From contig JAFFJZ010000006.1 in the NCBI GenBank assembly GCA_018340375.1, positions 21,954,001 through 22,018,000 on the forward strand: a DNA stretch of 64,000 bases. Reading direction: 5' to 3'. Under the pieces are notes generated by a model. The model searched no databases. It saw only the letters and a list, made by a program, of their open reading frames with translations, and was not told where the DNA came from. How positions within the stretch are numbered: position 1 is the first letter of the stretch; each line of letters starts with the position of its first letter. This DNA is from Gonatopus flavifemur. Its lineage: Eukaryota > Arthropoda > Insecta > Hymenoptera > Dryinidae. Shown here one piece after another: positions 53,801 through 64,000 of the stretch. The position numbers were made by a program, and so were the translations under genes.

Positions 53801-56800
53801 TTTGATTGGTCCTTTCATGATTTCAGTCGAACTACAAACAAAGCATCATGATGCTGTCACCGAACAGATCTCATCTTTTGATTGGACATGATCCAGTCAA
53901 CGTAAGTATAACGCAGTATCTATTGCGGTTGAAAATTTAATAAATAGAAGATCAAATTTCATGTTGTTTCAGCAATTCAGACACTCCGCTTTGAGGAAAT
54001 ACGTCCTGTATGATATTCAGAATCAGTGAGTAAGATTATATGTGATGTATTTGTTCATTCGATAAGCCTAATCACAAACTGAATGGTGTCACTGAAGTTT
54101 CAAGTATAAAAGAATCTACCTTGTTGAACAAAAGAAGGAATTCTTCTGATCAACATTCAGAAAGACAGTTTTTTTTCTAATTGAATCGTCAAAAAGACCT
54201 GCCTCGATGTCGCAGATAGTCCAGCAGAGATCCAATCAACGCAACAATTATTATAATAACTTGTAATATATCCGAAAAAAATACATCACCGTTATATAAT
54301 ATCAATATAACAAAACAATGAGGTGTTGTATAACATGTATGTGACAATCACTTCGAATATTACATCAAAATTTGTTATCCATATCCGTTGACTCGTTAGT
54401 CATAGTCCCGCAAAAAGTCTCGTAAATAGTCTCGCAAAGGATCTCGGATAGTCTCGATAGAAAACGATATCTCAATTTTTGTTCTGAGAAAAAAATTTTT
54501 CTTGAATATCTTAGATTATTAGCGAGATCTGGCTAAGATATTGGATCGTTTTATATGCGAGACTCTTGAAAGACAACGCGAGACTGAATTCCCGCGCGAA
54601 TGATGTCAGCTCTCGTGTTTATACACTGTAAAAAGAAAGTCTTAAATTCAGCTCATTTCATGGCTGAATCTATGATGCAAACAAAGTAAGCCGAAAAAAC
54701 AATCGCCGACACAATGGAAAAAGCATTGTCTGAAATGAAGATGCAAACAGATTAAGACGTTCTTTTTACAGTGTATAATTGGAATTCGATTTGATTACAA
54801 ACTACTCGCACACCTGTATCGAATGGCCAAGAACAGTTTCTATCGACTCGGTTTAAAATTCGAACCAGATTCGAATTTAGATTCAGGATTTAAATTTTGG
54901 TGGAATTTTGAATCCAGTTGATGTGACTGTTCATAAGACAATTCATATGGAATTTATGAAAATTGAAGATCGAGGGGTGAAAAATCTATGTTGCTGAAAC
55001 TTGACTCGTTTATTGAAACGAATTAGTAATTTTGTTGAAAATCCGTATTTTAACCCTCAGTGCACACGCTTCAAATTTGTCTTCATTTACACACGCAAGG
55101 GTTAGCGTAACCCTGCATGTTCTTTTACTTGTTCCTCAGCTTTGAATTCATCGATTTAAACGTTTTTTTTCTCAATTTGTACGAAGAGACTCAAGGAAGA
55201 AGAAAATTTGAATGAGAAAGCCTGAAATACCCCCCGACAAAAGATATTTCACAATAAGAGAATATATTGTTCAAAAATTCTTCGATAATTGTGTGTTTTG
55301 AAAAATGTCACGTTTGAAGAATAAAAGAAGATACAGCGATTTCAAACATGATGGATGAACAACTGAGAAGTTTAAATTTGATAAAATATCGCTAATATCA
55401 TAATCTGTTTAAAAAAAAATATTTGTTCGGCTAAATGAAACTGAACGATTTTTCAATTCAATTAAAAGCGAAGTTTTGATGAGAATTGTTTTTATAATAA
55501 AAGTGTAGTTGAAAAATATAAACAAAGTCCTTTTATCATCATGAGCAATGAGTGTAAAAATGTTTATAATCAGTTTCTGCCATTTCCAGTCATCACAATC
55601 ATTTTTATATCCATAAAAAATGGTGAATCTCAAAATGACCACTATCGAGATAGGAGTTGAATTCTCATCATCCCCAAGCGTGTATTGCCTTTAATGACTA
55701 TGGGCCCCAGGCTGGGTCCATCCTCTTTAATCCAGTCTTGGGGAATGACGATGGGGCCCATGTTGGCTCAATCTTGACCCTGTTGTGTTTCCCATACAAT
55801 TATGGTTGGTCGAAAATGGAAATAATGAATCTTAGTGCGGGCACATTGGAACTGGGCCCCAATTTGGCCCAGCGTTCGGCCAACATTGGGGCGAATTTAT
55901 ATCCCGAGCATGTGTGTACAATCCTCAGCGTGTATGAATTTTGGCCCCACTTTGGTCCAGTCTTGGGCCCATATGGGCAGGATGGGGCTCAACACTAAGC
56001 CAAAGTGGGGCTGAAATTCATGCCCGCTGGGGTAGAATTCAAAGCAATTTTCCAATTTCAGAACAAAAAGGGAGGGGTAGTATTGATTGCCTAGTCTGGG
56101 TTTATGCTGGGCCTGTGGTGTTACCAATTCTCGGGCAAAGCAATACGGCCAAGCTGGGAACGATGTTATCATCCCAGGGTCGGCCCCACGTTGGGTAGCA
56201 TGGGCACCCACCCTGGGCGTAGATGGGGCCCGCTGTTAATACACATTTGGGACGTTTCATTTTTTTCACTGAAACATCAGACATAAAGAGTGTTGAAATA
56301 CTTAGATGAGAGAGGAAAATACTTAATTCATTTAAATATTCCAGAACAATAGAATGCCAACACTCACTTTGGCAACTTCCTATCTACACACAGTGGGTGA
56401 AACTAACCCTGTTACTGAAATACGAACCTTCTAGGTCAGCTGTTTACAGGATGGTGAGGATGTCGAACGGGGAATTTGTAGCCCAAGTGTGTATTAATGT
56501 CGGGCCTAATCTAAGCCCAGGGTGGGTGCCCATGCTACCCAACGTGGGGCCAAGCTGGGCAGAGAAATGTGACCAACCCTGAGATGATAACATCGTTCCC
56601 AGCTTGGCTGTATTGCTTTGCCCGGGGATTGTTAACACCATGGGCTCAGCATAAACCCAGACTAGGCAATCAATGCTGCCCCTTCCTTTTTTTCTTGAAA
56701 TTGAGAAATTGCTTTGAATTCTACCCCAGTAGGCATGAATTTCAGCCCCACTTTGGGCCTAGTGTTGAGCTCCATTGTGCCTATATGGGCCCAAGACTGG

Positions 56801-59800
56801 ACCAAAGTGGGACCAAAATTCATACATGCTGAGGATTGTACATACATGCTCGGGATATAAATTCTTGCCCTAACGCTGGTCCAAATTGGGGCCAAGTGCA
56901 AATGTGCCCGCACTAAAATTCATTATTTCCATTTTTTACCAACCATAATTGTATGGGAAACTAGAACAGGGCCAAGATTGAGCCAATATAGGCCCCATCG
57001 TAATTCCCGAATACTGGGTTAAAGAGGATGGACCCAGCTTGGGGCCCATTGTCATGACAGGCAATACACGCTTGGGAGAGGGCGTACGTACCCTGCTTGA
57101 AGAACCGGATAGGACCCGAATAGAACCCGAATACGCATCGGAACTTCATCCGGGTCTATACGGCAACCTATCCGGTTTTTGTGTCCTGGTCTGGTCCGGG
57201 ACTATCCAGGAACTGGTCGGGAATTTTCCCACGAATTAAAGTTGAGATCCGTATAGGAGCCGTATAGGTGTCGGAATTCCATACGGGTTCATCCGGGAAA
57301 TAATCGGATTTTCGTGTTCGGGTTCTTATCAGGTCCGTTCCGGATCTGACTTGGGATTGATTTCAAGATTTCCATGCGGAACCCGGGTAGGACCCGTATA
57401 GGCATCGGAACTTTATCCGGATCTATACGATGACTTATGCGTTTTTTTTTGTCTTGGTCTGACCCGGGACTATCCGGGACTCATTCGGGATTTTTCCCAC
57501 GAATTGAACTTTAGACCCGGATAAGACCCGAATAACAGTCGGAACTTCATCTGGGTTCATCCAAAAATCAATCGGGTTCTTGTATTCGGGTCCTAATCGG
57601 GTTGTTGCGCGGAAACAAAATTTTTTGTGATAATTCGATTTGATATGCGTTGTAGACGATTTTTCTTATTCTAATTACCGATGAAAATCAACTTATAATT
57701 GAATTGTTGGAAGTTCACTTAGCGAGGATTGAACCCGGGCCCTGGAAGTGAGAGACAAAGCATCTATCACATCAGCGGATATCCGAGATGACGACAAAAC
57801 ACTTACAGAGTCTTTTATTATACTCTAAGGAGAAAAACCGGATAAAAACCAGATAAGACCCGGACTGGGACCCGAACGGAGTGGTATCCCGGTGCATACG
57901 AGTATTATACGGGAAAGGTTGTTCGTTTCGGGTCTATACGGGTGCAGTATTGGAACTGCGAAATGGGAATCGGACACGTATCCGGGTTCATTCGGGTCCT
58001 ATCTGGGAAAATTTTTGGCAATAGGTTTTGGATACGGGTGTATCCGAATAGTGTCCGAGAACTTTGAGGCTTGAGATAGATACGTATTCGGGTTCATCTG
58101 GAAATGATTCACCGAAATTCATTTCTAAGTCTCAATCAGGATGGTTCTATCCGCTTCTATTTGGGACAGTTCGGGAAATATGGTTTCATATACGGGTCTA
58201 TCCGGGTTGGGCTCGGAAACTTTGGAGCTCAAAACAGATACGTATCCGGTTTCAAGGTTCCTGGGCATGACCTGGATAGACCAGTATAAAAAACCATGTG
58301 TCTGAGACTGCCCCAGATAGAACCCGGAGAGACCCAGGACGGATCCCGATTGAGACTTATAAATGAATTTCGGTGAATCATTCCCGTCTCACTCCCGGAT
58401 GAACCCGGGTACGTATCCGTCTTGAGCTTCGAAGTTCCCGGTCACTATCCGGATACACTCGTATACAAAACCTATTCCCAAAAATTTTCCCAGATGGGAC
58501 CCGAATAAACCCGGATACATGTCCGATTCCTACTTCGGAATCCCGGTACTGCACCTGTATAGACCCATATGTGTATCCTGAACGGAAAACACCCCGTATA
58601 AAACCCATATGCACCCGGATACCATTCCATTCCGGGCCCAGTCCGGATAGCATCCAGTTTTCATCCAGTTTTTTTCCCCCGAGCCTCAGCTCTCCACTCC
58701 TTCACCCTTTCGAATGCGGCAAGTTCGAGAAACAAGCAGGGTTACTCTAACCCAGTGTGTGCACTGAGGGTTAATCGAGTATATCGAATGTTTTTCCGGC
58801 CAAAATGTACATACTCGACGTTTCGGACAGCTTTTATCCTTGATGGACCGAACACGGGTTCCTCTGTTCCACGATATTTATATAATATCCCTGCTGAACA
58901 CTGTAAAAAATTTCTATGGGGAACTTCACATAAATGTTCGGAAGTAATTAACACATACATGCGTTAGGAATTCTCCGTATTTTACCGGAAATTTACTGCG
59001 AAATGATAGTAAAAATTCCATAAAGTTTGAAATTTTCAGTTAAATTTATGGGAAATCTCATATACATGTATCGGAAATTGATTTCCCATCCCATGAGGGG
59101 AATTTTCCGAATGCTGCGTATAGGAAAATTCCGATTATTTTTCACAGTGAAGGACAGAAGCTATCCGAAACGTCGGATGTGTACATTTTGGTCTGAAATA
59201 CATTCGATATACTCGATTAAAATACGGATTTTTAACAAAATTTTTTCTCAAATATCTAGTACCTACTACTATAACGAATCAGTAATTGATCAATTGAATA
59301 CTCAGGTGTTCAAGCCTAAGAATCTCGTAGTAAATTTTTAAAACGATTTCTCTGGTTCCAACCAGTCAATTCGAGAAGACAATAACGATGTTTCATCGAA
59401 TTTCAAATCTAATGAAAATGAATCAATGAATATTCATATAAATAATTTTGACTTGTGAAAAATATTAAAATTGTGATATTTCAATATTTCTGATTGCAGG
59501 ACATATCAGACTGTTGCGGACGGTGCTGAATTAGCATTCGTCAGATGGTTGCCAAAAGATAGAGGTTTCGTGTACGTATTGGAGAACAATATTTATTTTG
59601 CGAAAATCAAGGGAAAGGATATACAAGTAAGAAAATTAACGAACGATGGAGTTGCGGGAATAGTTTTCAATGGAGTACCAGATTGGGTTTACGAAGGTAA
59701 TTACTCTGTCGAAAGTTTATAATTTTTCCACAACCTACTATTCGTGGGTGGAAATGTTCAGTGCATGAAACAACATGTAAATTCGGAACCCATGAAACGA

Positions 59801-62287
59801 GAAATCTGCTTCGAGTGCAGGAAGAAGAACACGCTAACCTTGTAATTTTCCAGTTGTAGGGTGAATTCTAGAATCGTAGAAATGAAGTTTAATGAGGCAA
59901 ATTTATCTGAATGTGTGCTAAGTTTCCGTTGAAGCATTTATCAACGTTGTTTCCACATCGTATCGCACTTAAAAAAAATCATGAAATTCATGTTGCAGAG
60001 GAAGTCCTTGCTTCGGGGAGTGCGATTTGGTTTTCTCCGGAGGGCGATCATCTGGTTTTTGCGACCTTCAATGATACCGGAGTCAAAGATGCCATGTACT
60101 TCCATTACGGTGAACCAGGCACTTTGCAGGATCAATATCCAACCGAAGTGAAAATCAGATGGCCGAAGGTAAATGTTCCGTTGCATTCATTTTTTCTTCC
60201 TACTCCAGAACATACAAGGACATAACCCGAACGAAGCAGAGTCATTTGTACAATATGAAAAGATGAAAATTTATATCATCTTATTCTCAAACCGAGTAGA
60301 GTTAACGTTGTAATTCACGTTGATCGATTCGGAGACTATTTCGTCGTGTCGTAAAGGGTTTTATTTGCCGTTTAAATCGAATGGAGGAGGGTGAGTTACT
60401 CCTATGAGTAATCAAGCTCGATCCAACTTCCTTTACCGCGAGGCCATTCGAGTTAAAGCGTATGTACCAATCCGTACAACACCTAAAACGAAAATCTCAT
60501 TATCGAGGAGTTGTCTCAATGTGGCAGTGACAGCTTTCCAAAATCCAACAAAATACATTGATACGTTTGAATGAAAAATATAGAGAACAAATTTGCACTT
60601 CAACCACAATTTCAATTCCATAGAATTGATTTGATGATTTTATTTTAGGCGGGTACCCCGAATCCGAGAGTCACCTTACATTCGATTGATCTATCCAATC
60701 CTAACTCTTCGTTGATCGATTTGAAAGCACCCACCGATATCGTGGGCGAGTAAGTATACTTTATTTTCTTCAATTGAAAATTGTAATGATTCGTTCTAAC
60801 TCTGATACATAATATGACATTATTATCAGATAACTCGAGTCGAAAGAAAGAAAAAGAAAGAGAAAAAGAAAGGTTGATTTGATACATAGAACGTAGGGAA
60901 TCTAATTCGAATCCCCGACACACAGGGATCATATTTTGTACACAGTTGCCTGGTTGGATAACGAACGTGTTGCAGTTACGTGGACCAATCGTGTACAAAA
61001 TCGTGGCCAAATTGTAGTTTACGAAACCACGGGTCGTGAGAATAAACTCTTGTATTTGTACGAAAAAGATGGTTGGCTCGAGGTTCCACTTCCGATTTAT
61101 CAGAATGGTTATCTGATACTTCTCAAGGCGCAAGAATCTGGCACCGAAGCTGGAAGAGCGAAGCACGTTACCAGATATGTATACAACAATAGCCGATTAT
61201 CTCAAGAGAAAGACTTGACGCCAGGTCCGATTGAAGTTCACACTCTTTTCGGGGTAAACAAACTCAACGATCGAATTTACTTTTTGGGAAACGAGTTCGA
61301 GGCATCTTCGCGTAGGAATGTATATTCGGTTTCGATCCATGGAAATGAAAAACCCCGTTGCATATCCTGTAACGTGATCACGCCAGAAGGTAAATTTCAC
61401 GCCTTTTCTTTTCTAATCGATAAGATTTTTATGTCCTCGTTGATAAGCATCTTTTGAAAACAGGTAACAATTGTACTTACGCGTCGGCAAGCTTTTCACG
61501 AGATATGTCTTATTACGGTCTTGTTTGCATGGGACCTGATCCGGTTGTCATTAAAATATTCAATCAGTGGGACAAGGAATTTTTAAATTGGGAACTCAAT
61601 GAAGAGTTACGAAACAAATTGGTCAGAAGAATACGTCCAAAGGTCAAGGATCTGACAGTTCAGTCTCATGGTTTTGAAAGCAAAGTCAGGTTACTCTTGC
61701 CCCCGGATTTCGATGAGAAAAAATCATATCCGTTGTTGATACAAGTGTGAGTATTCGAAGTTTTAAACTCTTTTACCATATTTCATTATTTCTTAGCTAT
61801 ACTATATCATGACAATGTGAATTATCGGTGAAGTGCGATTTCTAATACTTTGATAGAATGTTGTCAAGTTTATCGATTGGGGTGAAATGGGAGCACCGCA
61901 TTAATTCCGATACCTCGTAATGAGGCTAGACCGTTTTGTATTTGTTGGTAGAATGTTAATCAATAATTGCATCATTATTTCGGTGAAAAGAGAGTAAGAT
62001 CTAAATAATCGCCGTAAGACGAAGTGGATGAAAAAATCTTGTGAATTTTTAAATCGTTCGAACATGGAATTATTGATGTTTCTTCTTCATAGTTATGCGG
62101 GACCAAATACTGCTAGAATTATAGATGACGCATCTTTTAATTTCGAATTATACATGACGACTAACAGAAGTGTTATTTATGCCTGGATCGACGGTCGAGG
62201 ATCAGCGCATCGGGGGAGCAAGTTACTGCATCAAATATATAGAAAGTTAGGGGTTGTGGAGATAGAAGATCAAATCACGGTTGCAAA
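50804..62287 (+). CDS. DPP4: DPP4 copy B: venom-type dipeptidyl peptidase 4, exons 1-10, cut by the window edge
   Basis: Tandem paralogue of copy A in the same orientation, starting 10.4 kb after its stop. Exons in the window: 50804-50860, 52870-53172, 53827-53901, 53973-54025, 59500-59696, 59999-60168, 60649-60749, 60926-61389, 61464-61746, 62093-62287; 632 codons and two further bases. Phases equal those of copy A throughout. A hydrophobic segment (about residues 22-39) is followed by the propeller domain with Arg148 (human Arg125 position), Glu229-Glu230 preceded by a further Glu, and Tyr569 in VYAGP. Two more exons with the catalytic Ser, Asp and His are expected beyond 64,000, so activity cannot be judged here. 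Intron 4 is 5.5 kb and filled with nested GC-rich foldbacks. Confidence 0.9.
50910..51125. repeat. GAGTGAA-family element in intron 1 of DPP4-B
   Basis: AAAGTGAATTTTCACTCCGG, a left end CTCTCTGAATTTCTTGGG at 50991 and GAGTGAATTTTCACTTCTC. Another subtype end CTCTCTAAAATTTTCAGAG follows at 51172. Confidence 0.55.
51195..51290 (+). repeat. Segment shared with intron 9 of DPP4-A
   Basis: GATTTGTTGTTAGTCAACATT, ATAAATTGCCAAGCC and AACATTGCGCCAAGCTATA, the same order as at 39389-39462. Confidence 0.55.
52000..52260. repeat. Degenerate inverted repeat with CACTGCA/TCACTGATT words
   Basis: Words such as GAGTCGACCACTG and CAGTGGTCGACTTTTCACTG pair at the ends (about 52046 and 52207). Inside, CACTGATT and CAGTGAAT words alternate. 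Intron 1 of copy B. Confidence 0.5.
52870..53172 (+). CDS. DPP4: DPP4-B exon 2: hydrophobic segment and first propeller residues
   Basis: 303 bp, acceptor CTTTTACAG, donor GTGAGG, phase 0. Encodes MYRLIFLVTLIFIDSSLQA, a good signal sequence if translation begins at this inner ATG, then TPFSLEEIYKHEFYN and FNASWISGSEM. Ten codons more than copy A, in the low-complexity stretch after the hydrophobic part. Confidence 0.87.
53827..53901 (+). CDS. DPP4: DPP4-B exon 3
   Basis: 75 bp, acceptor GATTTCAG, donor GTAAGT. Ends LSPNRSHLLIGHDPVN, close to the family pattern that precedes the substrate-binding Arg. Confidence 0.82.
53973..54025 (+). CDS. DPP4: DPP4-B exon 4, carries the conserved Arg
   Basis: 53 bp, acceptor TTGTTTCAG, donor GTGAGT, ends in phase 2. 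QFRHSALRKYVLYDIQN keeps the Arg (Arg148) that is Arg125 in human DPP4. Confidence 0.85.
54624..54773. repeat. MITE, CACTGTAAAAAGAAAG ends with TA flanks
   Basis: 150 bp; starts CACTGTAAAAAGAAAGTCTT and ends GTTCTTTTTACAGTG; TA on both sides. Confidence 0.75.
55673..57076. repeat. GC-rich 1.4 kb foldback element
   Basis: Starts CCCAAGCGTGTATTGCC and ends GGCAATACACGCTTGGG. The arms of some 600 bp pair through GGGCCCCA, TTGGCCCAG and TAATTATGGTTGGT-type words. Several open frames on both strands (55657-56832) mirror each other and reflect the palindrome. It is much richer in G and C than all surrounding sequence, with many GGGCC or GGCCC words. Confidence 0.75.
57085..58650. repeat. CCCGGATA/TATCCGGG-rich repeat with foldback right half
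   Basis: Dozens of variants of GGACCCG(A/G)ATA, TATCCGGG and TACGGGT at irregular spacing. From about 57820 to 58650 the sequence folds back: AATTCATTTCTAAGTCTCAA near 58117 against TTGAGACTTATAAATGAATT near 58349, and TACGTATCCG/CGGATAC words outward. Confidence 0.65.
57721..57786 (-). pseudogene. Possible tRNA-like sequence
   Basis: On the minus strand CCGCTGATGTGATAGATGC resembles an A box and GGGTTCAATCC is a perfect B box, at tRNA spacing. No acceptor stem can be formed, so it is at best a decayed tRNA. Confidence 0.3.
58771..59220. repeat. Foldback element, TTAATCGAGTATATCGAATG ends, with nested MITE
   Basis: Starts TTAATCGAGTATATCGAATG and ends CATTCGATATACTCGATTAA exactly complementary. 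Arms continue CCAAAATGTACAT. A CACTGTAAAAAATTTC...TTTTTCACAGTG element (about 58899-59149) lies in its centre. Confidence 0.8.
59500..59696 (+). CDS. DPP4: DPP4-B exon 5
   Basis: 197 bp; acceptor TGATTGCAG, donor GTAATT. Encodes LAFVRWLPKDRGFVYVLENN and GIVFNGVPDWVYE, one Glu ahead of the double-Glu motif. Confidence 0.92.
59999..60168 (+). CDS. DPP4: DPP4-B exon 6: Glu-Glu motif
   Basis: 170 bp; acceptor CATGTTGCAG, donor GTAAAT. The first bases complete Glu229, then Glu230-Val. Continues AIWFSPEGDHLVFATFNDTG. Confidence 0.93.
60649..60749 (+). CDS. DPP4: DPP4-B exon 7
   Basis: 101 bp; acceptor TATTTTAG, donor GTAAGT. AGTPNPRVTLHSIDLSNPNS and APTDIVGE. Confidence 0.92.
60926..61389 (+). 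CDS. DPP4: DPP4-B exon 8: main propeller exon
   Basis: 464 bp; acceptor ACACACAG, donor GTAAAT. WTNRVQNR, QESGTEAGRAKHVTR, IYFLGNEFEA and CISCNVITPEG as in copy A. Confidence 0.94.
61390..61463 (+). other. DPP4-B intron 8, unusually conserved with copy A
   Basis: 74 bp, 68 identical to copy A. Open in frame with exon 8 for 22 codons to a shared TGA (61455-61457). Confidence 0.8.
61464..61746 (+). CDS. DPP4: DPP4-B exon 9
   Basis: 283 bp; donor GTGAGT. NNCTYASASFSRDMS and LLPPDFDEKKSYP mark the start of the hydrolase domain. Confidence 0.93.
62093..62287 (+). CDS. DPP4: DPP4-B exon 10, last exon in the window
   Basis: 195 bp; acceptor TTCATAG, donor GTGAGT, ends in phase 2 as in copy A. Continues VYAGPNTARI and TTNRSVIYAWIDGRGSAHRG. 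Confidence 0.93.
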
Positions 62288-62329
62288 GTGAGTATATATT
62301 ATAGACTTTTGTGTATGATACGATGAGGA

Positions 62330-64000
62330 AAAATCTCTCTGAATCTCTCTATACTTTGAAATATTTTCCAGAGAGATTCAGAGTAATTCCAGCGTGATTC
62401 AGAGGAAGGGAGAAATTTGCCAGATGGCGATACATCTTGAATTTCCTCAACTTTATTTCAATATTTTTGAATTTTTCTGATTGAGATTAGAAAATTTCCA
62501 GACATCTATCTGAATCCCTCTGAATTCCTTCACTGAATTTGAGTGAATGTCTCTGAATCTCACAGAATCTTTCAGAATTCTATTCATTCAGATTTCGAAG
62601 CTTCCACTGAATTTGTCCAAATCTCTCTAAATTTCTGTGAATCCCTCATCATTTTATCTATTCAATTCCGAAGCTTTGTTTGAATTTCTTGAAATCTCTC
62701 CAAATCTCTCCAAATCTCACTGAGTCCCTCCAAACCTCTCTGAATCCCTCAGAATTTCATTTATTTAGGTTCAAAGCTTTCTCTGAATTCATCTGAATCT
62801 CTCTAAATCTCTCTGACTCCCTCTGAATTTCTTTGAATCTCATTTCACAGTTTGATTCCCGAGTTTTCCCAATTCACCAGGAACTGAATGATTTTGAATT
62901 TTTCCAAATCTCTTTACAACTTCCTAAATAGGAACTTCCCGCAAGTAACTTCTTCCTGAACCTCTCCGAATTCCTCTGCATTCGTCTGAAAAATACAATG
63001 CAAAATTTGTCCTGATTCACCTGTCTTTGAATGTCTCTGGAATTCCCGTAATGTCTTTCAAATTTTGAAATTGAGAAAAAATTTGAGAGATTTTACACAA
63101 TTTACTCCTGCGCGAATTTTCCTGAATTCCTGTCGATCTCTATGAATTCTACTTGAATTAATTTCTGAAATTCCTAGGATGCCCTTGAAATCTTGGACTA
63201 GAAATTTCATTCAAACAACTTTCCTCTGAATTTTTCTGAATCTTTCAGGAAATTTCAACGCATAATTTTCCTTGTTTCATCTGATCCAGAATCTCTCTGA
63301 AACTCCTTAAACCTGTCTAAAAATTTCACTGAATTCTTCTGAATTCCTTTTTCTTTAATTCACCTGTTTCAAAATCACTATGAAACTTCCTGAATGCCTC
63401 TGAAATCTTCAACTAAAAATTCTTCTCAATCCATTCCTGTCTGAATTTCTCTGAATCCCTCTGAAAAATCCACCGCCTAATTTTTCACAATTCACCTCTC
63501 TCTGAATCTGTCTGAAACTCCCGGAATGCCTCTGAAATCATGGACTGAATATTCTAACCAATCTATTCCTCTCCGAATTCTTTTGAATCCCTCTGGAAAG
63601 TCCATTGCGTAATTTCCCACAATTTAACTGCCTCTGAATCTTTCTGAAACTCCTGGAAAGCCTCTAAAGTCTTGAATTAAAAATTTCACCAAACTTATTC
63701 CTCTCTAAACCCTTCTGAACAATCTATCGCACAATTTTTAACAATTTTCTCATCTCTGAATCGTCCTAGAATTCCCGAAACAGCTCTCAAATCTTGGACC
63801 AGAAATTTAACTAAATTCTTTTCTCTTCAAATTTCTCTGAATCTCCCTGAATTCCACTTTATTCCTCTGAGAAGTTCAACGCACGGGTTTCTCTAATTTA
63901 TCTATCTTCAAATCTCTGAAATTTGAATCCAAAAATTTCACTCAATTTATTTCTCTTCAAGGCACAATTTTTCTCGATTTATCAGTCCTTGAATTCTTCC
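62330..64000 (+). repeat. Degenerate CTCTGAAT-type array in intron 10 of DPP4-B
   Basis: At least 1.6 kb of imperfect units built from TCTCTGAATC, CCTCTGAATTC and TTTCACTGAA, at roughly 20-35 bp spacing, running past the right edge. Pyrimidine-rich on the plus strand. No exon seen. It resembles, in opposite orientation, the TTTCAGAG repeat in intron 5 of copy A. Confidence 0.6.

Larger units (their letters stand above)
54026..59499 (+). other. DPP4-B intron 4 (5.5 kb), a stack of nested inverted repeats
   Basis: Outermost pair: TTGTTGAAAATCCGTATTTT near 55034 against AAAATACGGATTTTTAACAA near 59218. Next: AACCCTCAGTGCACAC at 55052 against its complement near 58750. Inside lie 55673-57076, 57085-58650 and 58771-59220. 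No exon seen in it. Confidence 0.6.

Noticed and set aside
55657..56913. Several overlapping frames of 60-113 codons as coding genes
   Set aside because: They lie in both strands of the GC-rich foldback, where high GC lowers stop frequency; the same words appear reversed in the other arm.

Overview
This is a 64 kb AT-rich piece of a eukaryotic, almost certainly insect, nuclear genome. Spliced exons with GT/AG borders, poly-pyrimidine acceptors, an animal-type mariner transposon and very dense small inverted-repeat elements all point that way. The two main genes are of the 'venom dipeptidyl peptidase 4' type, best known from bees and wasps, so I infer a hymenopteran. The species cannot be told from the sequence.

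Layout. (1) About 1-14,200: the 5' part of a minus-strand gene. One good exon (914-1029) encodes an L27-type segment like that of the MAGUK scaffold Varicose/MPP2-MPP6. A candidate start exon lies at 14086-14203. The presumed 13 kb intron is packed with foldback elements. (2) About 14.2-25.1 kb: intergenic, mostly foldback elements and a dispersed GAGTGAA/TTCACTC-rich repeat. (3) 25369-40432, plus strand: a complete 12-exon DPP4-like gene (copy A, 776 residues by exon addition) with catalytic Ser642, Asp721 and His753. (4) 40.6-50.5 kb: intergenic repeat island with nested foldback elements and a structurally intact mariner (44752-46045, perfect 35 bp ends, 341-codon DD34D transposase). (5) From 50804 past the right edge: a head-to-tail second DPP4-like gene (copy B). 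Ten exons are in the window. The exons for the catalytic Ser, Asp and His should lie beyond base 64,000.

The two DPP4 copies share every visible intron position and phase. Exon lengths are identical except exon 2 (273 against 303) and exon 3 (72 against 75). Their proximal promoters and 5' leaders are also recognisably related, so this is a tandem gene duplication. The 74 bp intron 8 differs at only 6 positions between copies, while the other short introns (3 and 7) are unrecognisable between copies and exon 8 is about 74% identical in protein. That suggests local gene conversion or constraint on the intron. Copy A has Lys where copy B keeps the Arg that corresponds to substrate-binding Arg125 of human DPP4, so the two enzymes may differ in substrate handling.

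The most striking non-genic content is the foldback/MITE landscape. More than thirty inverted-repeat elements fall into a few end-sequence families (TA-flanked CACTGTAAAA, CACTGAGAAAA and CACGGARAAAA ends; CCCAYACAGCAC ends; CTCTAAATTTCTTGGAGTG ends). They are often inserted into one another like nested dolls, three of them carry tRNA-like sequences, and they fill the introns of both DPP4 genes. I saw no CRISPR array, rRNA gene, bacterial operon or virus.
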